9,222 bases of DNA from the NCBI GenBank assembly GCA_041485125.1, contig JBGPIT010000198.1, positions 1 through 9,222 of the forward strand, written 5' to 3'. The notes below the pieces were generated by a model, which worked only from the letters and a program-made list of their open reading frames with translations, was not told the origin of the DNA and searched no databases. The position numbers and the translations under genes are program-made. Source of the stretch: JBGPIT01 sp041485125 (GTDB lineage Bacteria; Desulfobacterota; Binatia; UTPRO1). Shown one piece after another: positions 6,420-9,222 of this stretch (positions are counted from its first letter, which is position 1; every line of letters starts with the position of its first letter).

Positions 6420-7565
6420 TCAGCGCGTCCGCAGACCCATCGACGCGAGCTGCGCCTGGCCGAGCTCGAGCGCTTGGTGGAGCTTCGAGCGCGTGCGGCG
6501 CTCGGGGAGGCCGCACTTGTCGAGACGCTCGAAATACTCCTCGACCTGCTTCACCTGGAATTGGATCGTGATGCGGCAGCCCTGCTCGATGTTCTCCTTC
6601 TTCATGCCTTTGCCGGACAGAATGATGAAGGGCTCCATGACCTCGACGGCGTAGCCGCCGCCGAAGACGAAGTTCTCGGCCTCGTCGAGGTGTTTGTGGA
6701 TGATCTCGCGCTTCTCGGGAAAGTGGTCGAGGACCCACTTGAGATGCTGCATGCCGTAGCCGACGTGACGGGCCTCGTCCTGCATCACCAGGCGGAAGAG
6801 CTTCTTGTCGCCGTCGGTCGGTGCGATGTACTCGCTGAAGCGGAAGAGCGTCAGCACCATGCCCTCGGCCTGCAGGTGCAGGGTCGTCGACGACTCCGCG
6901 AAGCTGTCGGCGTCGCGCAGGAACTTGAGGTTCACCTCGTTCTGCGGGCTCGCCTTCATGAGACCGTAGCCGGTCGTGAGCGCGCGCTTGCGGAAGACCT
7001 CGGCGTGCCGCGCCTCGTCCATCGCCTGCGTCGCGATGAAGTTCTTCACCTCGAAGAAGTCCGCGTTGAGACGACCCATCCACTTCGCGGGTACGTCGGT
7101 CGCGATCATCTCGACCTCGGTGAGAAACGTGAGCAGCTGCGCGTAGGCCCTGGCGATGTCGTCGGGGAGCTCGTGCGCGGCGAGCTCCGCCCACGGCACG
7201 TCGGTCGTCGCGTTCCACTGCCGCGACATCGCCTCCTCGTAGTAGCCCTCGACGTTGTAGGCCCAGACCTCGCTCTTGCGGTTCACCTCCGCTTGCAGAT
7301 CGGGACAGCCGTCGGGAATCTCCGCGCCGCGCGGCGCGAAGCTGCGGTTGGCGCGGGTCAGCTCCGGCATGGTGCTGTAGCCGTAGCCGGGCACGTCGAG
7401 ATCGCGGAAGGTGAGCCCGCGGCGCACGTTCTGCGGCTTGCATTCCACCTGCTCGGTCGCCGCGTCCATCCAGGAGAGATCGAGCTCACCCGTCCGCAGC
7501 GTGTACTGCCAGCGGTCGTCGAAGTCCTGGTCGTCGTGAAAATCGTTGGTGCTGAGGTAGCTCAT
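6420..7565 (-). CDS. ferritin-like di-iron protein, probable oxygenase/oxidase
   Basis: This 381-residue protein contains a complete ferritin-superfamily carboxylate-bridged di-iron ligand set: Glu150 (TFLTEVEMIATD), Glu184/His187 (MDEARHAEVF), Glu234 (HLQAEGMVL) and Glu264/His267 (QDEARHVGYG). The N-terminal ~110 residues form a family-specific extension with conserved aromatic segments (LDLSWMD, NRKSEVWAYNVEGYYEE, QWN). Length and motifs fit R2-like oxidases and AurF/PaaA-type oxygenases better than iron-storage ferritins, which are about 170 residues. No specific named enzyme is recognised. Its ATG (7563-7565) overlaps the TGA of the SCP2-like gene (ATGA), with GAGGAAG about seven bases upstream, so the two are translationally coupled. 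An electron donor is not encoded in the window. The SCP2-like neighbour suggests a lipid or other hydrophobic substrate (inference). Confidence 0.88.
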   Translation of the reverse strand: MSYLSTNDFHDDQDFDDRWQYTLRTGELDLSWMDAATEQVECKPQNVRRGLTFRDLDVPGYGYSTMPELTRANRSFAPRGAEIPDGCPDLQAEVNRKSEVWAYNVEGYYEEAMSRQWNATTDVPWAELAAHELPDDIARAYAQLLTFLTEVEMIATDVPAKWMGRLNADFFEVKNFIATQAMDEARHAEVFRKRALTTGYGLMKASPQNEVNLKFLRDADSFAESSTTLHLQAEGMVLTLFRFSEYIAPTDGDKKLFRLVMQDEARHVGYGMQHLKWVLDHFPEKREIIHKHLDEAENFVFGGGYAVEVMEPFIILSGKGMKKENIEQGCRITIQFQVKQVEEYFERLDKCGLPERRTRSKLHQALELGQAQLASMGLRTR

Positions 7566-8026
7566 GCGCGGGCTTCCTCGGCGATGATGCCGTCGAGCTT
7601 CGCGGCGAGGTTGAAGAACTCCTGCACGCTCTCGGCGAAGCGGTAGAGCTTGTCGTGGCCGTCCGGGTCGTCGTAGCGAAGCGTCAGCGTTTCCCCGAAG
7701 TGCGTAAGCGTATTGATGGTGTGCGCGACGTCGGCCCCGTCGTGCGCGCGGATGTTCTCGAACATCTCGCGCCACGCCGCCCTCTTCCCTTCCAGCACGA
7801 AATCGACCCGGAACGGCGTGAAGTTCGGCACCCGCTCGGCGAGCGTGCACTCGAAGACCTCGAACGCGAGCACGTAGAGCTGCTCGGCGCCGTCGTCGAC
7901 GTCCGGCATGACGCGGATACCGATCGTCACGTCGAAGAACCCGAGACGGCGAAAGCGCTCGTGCGCCGCCTGCATCAGCGCGGCGAGCGCCTGGAAGAAC
8001 GCTTCGGAAGGGAACGTGACGGTCAT
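7562..8026 (-). CDS. SCP2 sterol-carrier-like small protein
   Basis: The product is 154 residues, without signal peptide or membrane segment, so cytoplasmic. It begins with an amphipathic helix (residues 7-27), followed by strands (FFDVTIGIRVMPDV, LYVLAFEVFEC, FTPFRVDFVLEG). The second half has a helix-rich pattern with W85, HTINTLTHFG (102-111), a short strand (ETLTLRYDDPDG) and a C-terminal helix (LYRFAESVQEFFNLAAKL). The order and the DxxGxDKxxRFxxSxQEFF-like ending resemble SCP2-type lipid-binding proteins, which hold sterols, fatty acyl chains or similar ligands in a hydrophobic tunnel. The assignment is by resemblance and is moderate. It is the first gene of a three-gene operon with two ferritin-like proteins and would most simply present a hydrophobic substrate to them. 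The ATG has no Shine-Dalgarno and lies 11 bases after a -10 box. Confidence 0.65.
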   Translation of the reverse strand: MTVTFPSEAFFQALAALMQAAHERFRRLGFFDVTIGIRVMPDVDDGAEQLYVLAFEVFECTLAERVPNFTPFRVDFVLEGKRAAWREMFENIRAHDGADVAHTINTLTHFGETLTLRYDDPDGHDKLYRFAESVQEFFNLAAKLDGIIAEEARA

Positions 8027-8028
8027 GA

Positions 8029-8057
8029 GCGCTCGTCATTATGCAAACGCGCTCGTC
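8029..8057. repeat. 9-bp direct repeat flanking the -10 box
   Basis: GCGCTCGTC occurs exactly at 8029-8037 and 8049-8057, 20 bases apart, about two helical turns. The copies bracket the -10 hexamer, so both lie on the same DNA face. A regulator binding both would cover the promoter of the ferritin-like operon. Confidence 0.45.
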
Positions 8058-8067
8058 GAAGCGTCAA
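8038..8067 (-). promoter_or_regulatory. extended -10 promoter of the SCP2/ferritin-like operon
   Basis: On the minus strand TTGACG (8062-8067) is followed after 18 bases by CATAAT (8038-8043), preceded by TG to give an extended -10 (TGCATAAT). It is the best-matching promoter seen here. Only 11 bases separate the -10 from the ATG at 8024-8026, so transcription should start about 4-5 bases before the ATG, and there is no Shine-Dalgarno; the message is expected to be leaderless. Confidence 0.7.
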
Positions 8068-8082
8068 GGCACGACTCACCGA

Positions 8083-8097
8083 GCCGACGGCGTCGGC
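8083..8097. promoter_or_regulatory. inverted repeat upstream of the -35
   Basis: GCCGAC (8083-8088) and GTCGGC (8092-8097) form a perfect inverted repeat around three bases, about 15 bases upstream of the -35 of the minus-strand promoter. The position suits an activator site. In such GC-rich DNA a six-base arm can arise by chance. Confidence 0.3.
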
Positions 8098-8305
8098 GCC
8101 AACCGGAACCCGACTATCGATCGGCGGATACATTCTGTGATCGCGATTTCATAGCCGCGACTGTCTTGGCCGGCCGATCACCGGCGTTTTCAGCCGCTTC
8201 CGTCGAGGCGCGATGCGCCGGGCGACGGCACAGCGGTTGCTGACGCACGCAGACACCCACCGCAGCGGATCCTGACGCGCGCGTCATGATCGCGCGTCCG
8301 GTCCG

Positions 8306-8329
8306 AAAGGAGGTGCGTTGATGACGTAG
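8306..8329 (+). promoter_or_regulatory. strong Shine-Dalgarno with minimal ORF (Met-Thr-stop) in the RTX leader
   Basis: AAAGGAGG (8306-8313) is followed seven bases later by ATG ACG TAG (8321-8329), a two-codon ORF. It lies 71 bases before the RTX gene, which has its own AAGGAGG (8388-8394). Two near-perfect ribosome sites within about 90 bases suggest either a leader element acting on ribosome loading or the remnant of a lost gene start. Confidence 0.4.
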
Positions 8330-8400
8330 CGCCGAGATCGCTCGTCCTGTCCGAGCAACACGTCTGAAATTCTCAACCCAGGCAATCAAGGAGGACCGCC

Positions 8401-9111
8401 ATGCGATACCTGACCGCCGCGGCGACAGCCGCATCACTCTTCCTGGTGGCAGCGTCCAGCTACGCCACCACCTGCACCGTCGGAGGCTTCACGTACACCT
8501 GCGAGTACAACTGTACTGGCACCGCACTTTGCCAGGCTCCCGCCAGCGGCTGCGACCTCAATGGTGACGGCCTCTGCGTCATCTGCGGCGACAGCGCCGA
8601 CAACTTCCTCCGTGGGACGAACGGCAACGACGTGATCTGCGGCTTCGACGGCAACGACCGCATCATCGGCCGACCAGCGACCAGCGCGACCGGCGGAAAC
8701 GACATCATCGACGGGGGCGCCGGTAACGACATCCTGACCGGCGGCTCGGGCGATGATGAGATCTACGGCGGAGACGGCGACGACGTGCTCTTCGGCGGTC
8801 GGGGGAATGACACGCTGGTCGGCGGGAACGGCAACGACGCGCTGCAGTCCGCGAACAACTTCGCGGGCGCGTCGTCGACATACTCGGTCAATCTCTGCGG
8901 CGGCCCCGGCGACGACATACTTCAAGGACTGGGCTTCGGGCACCAGTGCATGGACGGCGGCGACAGCGGTCCCGCCGGCGACGAATGCGAATACGACGCT
9001 CCCACGTCGGGGGCTACCGCGAAGGACGTCGGGACTGCACGTCACTGCGAGTACATCCCGTTCGGGAGCAGCCCCCTGCTCGCGATCCAGCCGCCGTGCG
9101 GCTGTCAGTGA
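8401..9111 (+). CDS. secreted cysteine-rich RTX (haemolysin-type calcium-binding repeat) protein
   Basis: The 236-residue protein has a Sec signal peptide with likely cleavage after SYA (20-22). A short cysteine-rich domain follows, containing CDLNGDGLC (51-59), an EF-hand/dockerin-like loop. An RTX array of about residues 69-149 holds GGxGxDxxx nonapeptides (DGNDRIIGR, GAGNDILTG, GSGDDEIYG, GDGDDVLFG, GRGNDTLVG, GNGNDALQS). A partial repeat lies near 166-175 and a cysteine-rich tail ends in PPCGCQ. Such repeats form a parallel beta-roll with calcium between the turns. The mature chain has 14 cysteines, so the protein is probably disulfide-linked outside the cytoplasm. That differs from most RTX proteins, which lack a Sec signal and leave by type I secretion. 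The start is fixed by AAGGAGG six bases upstream of the ATG. No enzymatic domain is visible; adhesion or a structural calcium-binding role is a guess. Confidence 0.88.
   Translation: MRYLTAAATAASLFLVAASSYATTCTVGGFTYTCEYNCTGTALCQAPASGCDLNGDGLCVICGDSADNFLRGTNGNDVICGFDGNDRIIGRPATSATGGNDIIDGGAGNDILTGGSGDDEIYGGDGDDVLFGGRGNDTLVGGNGNDALQSANNFAGASSTYSVNLCGGPGDDILQGLGFGHQCMDGGDSGPAGDECEYDAPTSGATAKDVGTARHCEYIPFGSSPLLAIQPPCGCQ
8605..8847 (+). repeat. RTX nonapeptide-coding repeats
   Basis: About nine tandem 27-base units encode GGxGxDxxx repeats. One unit is longer, because a seven-residue insertion (RPATSAT) follows the second clear repeat. DNA-level similarity between units is moderate, so the array looks old and not recently expanded. 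Confidence 0.8.
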
Positions 9112-9124
9112 TTTGAGGACGGAT

Positions 9125-9160
9125 GCGGCGGGGGTCGAACACAATGTCGCCCCCCGCCGC
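9125..9160 (+). terminator. GC-rich hairpin after the RTX gene
   Basis: GCGGCGGGGG (9125-9134) and CCCCCGCCGC (9151-9160) are perfect ten-base arms around a 16-base loop, beginning 13 bases after the RTX stop. There is no T-run, but the stem is the strongest in the window and its place fits a terminator or a 3'-end stabilising structure. Confidence 0.6.
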
Positions 9161-9171
9161 GCGGGTGAGAT

Positions 9172-9222
9172 CGGGGGGCCGGTGGACGCCCCGCAACCCC
9201 CCCCCCCCCGCACGCACCCCCC
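9172..9222. other. G/C-homopolymer low-complexity window end
   Basis: The last 50 bases hold a G-run, a 13-base C-run (9197-9209) and a terminal C-run (9217-9222), separated by a few other bases. No gene is seen. Such runs at an edge are often where assembly or base calling fails, so the last bases should be treated as unreliable. Confidence 0.5.

Larger units (their letters stand above)
8027..8400. other. divergent intergenic region
   Basis: These 374 bases separate the minus-strand SCP2-like gene from the plus-strand RTX gene. The left third holds the extended -10 promoter and its repeats; the right end holds two strong Shine-Dalgarno sequences. A short stem (GCCGG 8169-8173, CCGGC 8181-8185) followed by TTTT at 8187-8190 resembles a weak plus-strand terminator. 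I see no convincing plus-strand promoter for the RTX gene, no tRNA and no recognisable riboswitch. The region looks less GC-rich than the coding sequence. Open frames here are Arg/Ser-rich and look non-coding. Confidence 0.6.

Noticed and set aside
5243..6571. Plus-strand open frame opposite the degenerate ferritin-like gene
   Set aside because: It spans two minus-strand genes and their gap and has repetitive Arg/Glu/Ala composition; treated as a shadow.
6387..7646. Plus-strand open frame opposite the intact ferritin-like gene
   Set aside because: It is antisense to a gene with a full ligand set; the Leu/Arg/Val-rich product has no domain.
8169..8190. Stem followed by TTTT in the divergent region
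   Set aside because: The stem is only five base pairs and no plus-strand gene precedes it, so it is not called as a terminator feature; it is only described within the intergenic entry.
8114..8437. Minus-strand 107-codon open frame across the divergent region
   Set aside because: It overlaps the start of the RTX gene, has Arg/Ser-rich composition and no ribosome site, and mixes with regulatory sequence.
1..9222. CRISPR arrays, tRNA or rRNA genes, insertion sequences, attachment sites
   Set aside because: No regularly spaced identical repeats beyond the RTX-coding units, no cloverleaf or rRNA sequence, no transposase or integrase-like protein, and no terminal inverted repeats were seen.

Overview
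This is a very GC-rich window (roughly 70% by eye) from a Gram-negative bacterium. It encodes an outer-membrane beta-barrel with a signal peptide, a periplasmic or lipid-anchored c-type dihaem protein, and a Fur-type operator. I cannot name the phylum with confidence. A high-GC proteobacterial, myxobacterial or Binatota-like lineage would fit, but that is a guess from composition and gene content.

Layout, left to right. (1) 1-804, plus strand: the 3' part of a PEP-synthase/PPDK-like gene, ending in the mobile phosphohistidine domain. (2) 824-1792, minus: a Gfo/Idh/MocA-family NAD(P)-dependent oxidoreductase, convergent with the first gene. (3) 1846-5211, minus: a compact, apparently Fur-controlled transcription unit. 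It has a TTGACA -35, a 15/19 Fur box over the spacer/-10 region, a small gene that seems to carry a one-base frameshift, a 563-residue MauG/cytochrome-c-peroxidase-like dihaem lipoprotein, and an outer-membrane porin with an N-terminal coiled coil. The oxidoreductase lies only 53 bases downstream and may be co-transcribed. (4) 5273-8067, minus: a second operon reading SCP2-like protein, di-iron ferritin-like protein, and a paralogue of the latter that has lost three of the six metal ligands. Its promoter is a good extended -10 type, so close to the ATG that the message should be leaderless. (5) 8027-8400: a divergent intergenic region with repeats near the promoter and, on the plus strand, a strong Shine-Dalgarno in front of a two-codon ORF. 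(6) 8401-9111, plus: a secreted, cysteine-rich RTX calcium-binding repeat protein, followed by a strong hairpin. (7) 9112-9222: hairpin and C-rich low-complexity sequence at the window edge.

Two blocks look functionally coherent. The SCP2-like/ferritin-like/degenerate ferritin-like operon suggests an oxidation of a hydrophobic substrate carried by the SCP2-like protein, with the defective paralogue acting as a partner subunit. This is inference, and it is my best candidate for an undescribed system. The Fur-controlled dihaem-porin block suggests an iron-starvation-induced envelope function, such as TonB-independent uptake or oxidative modification of a periplasmic target. Both blocks concern iron, and they sit head-to-tail with only about 60 bases between the stop of one and the promoter of the other.
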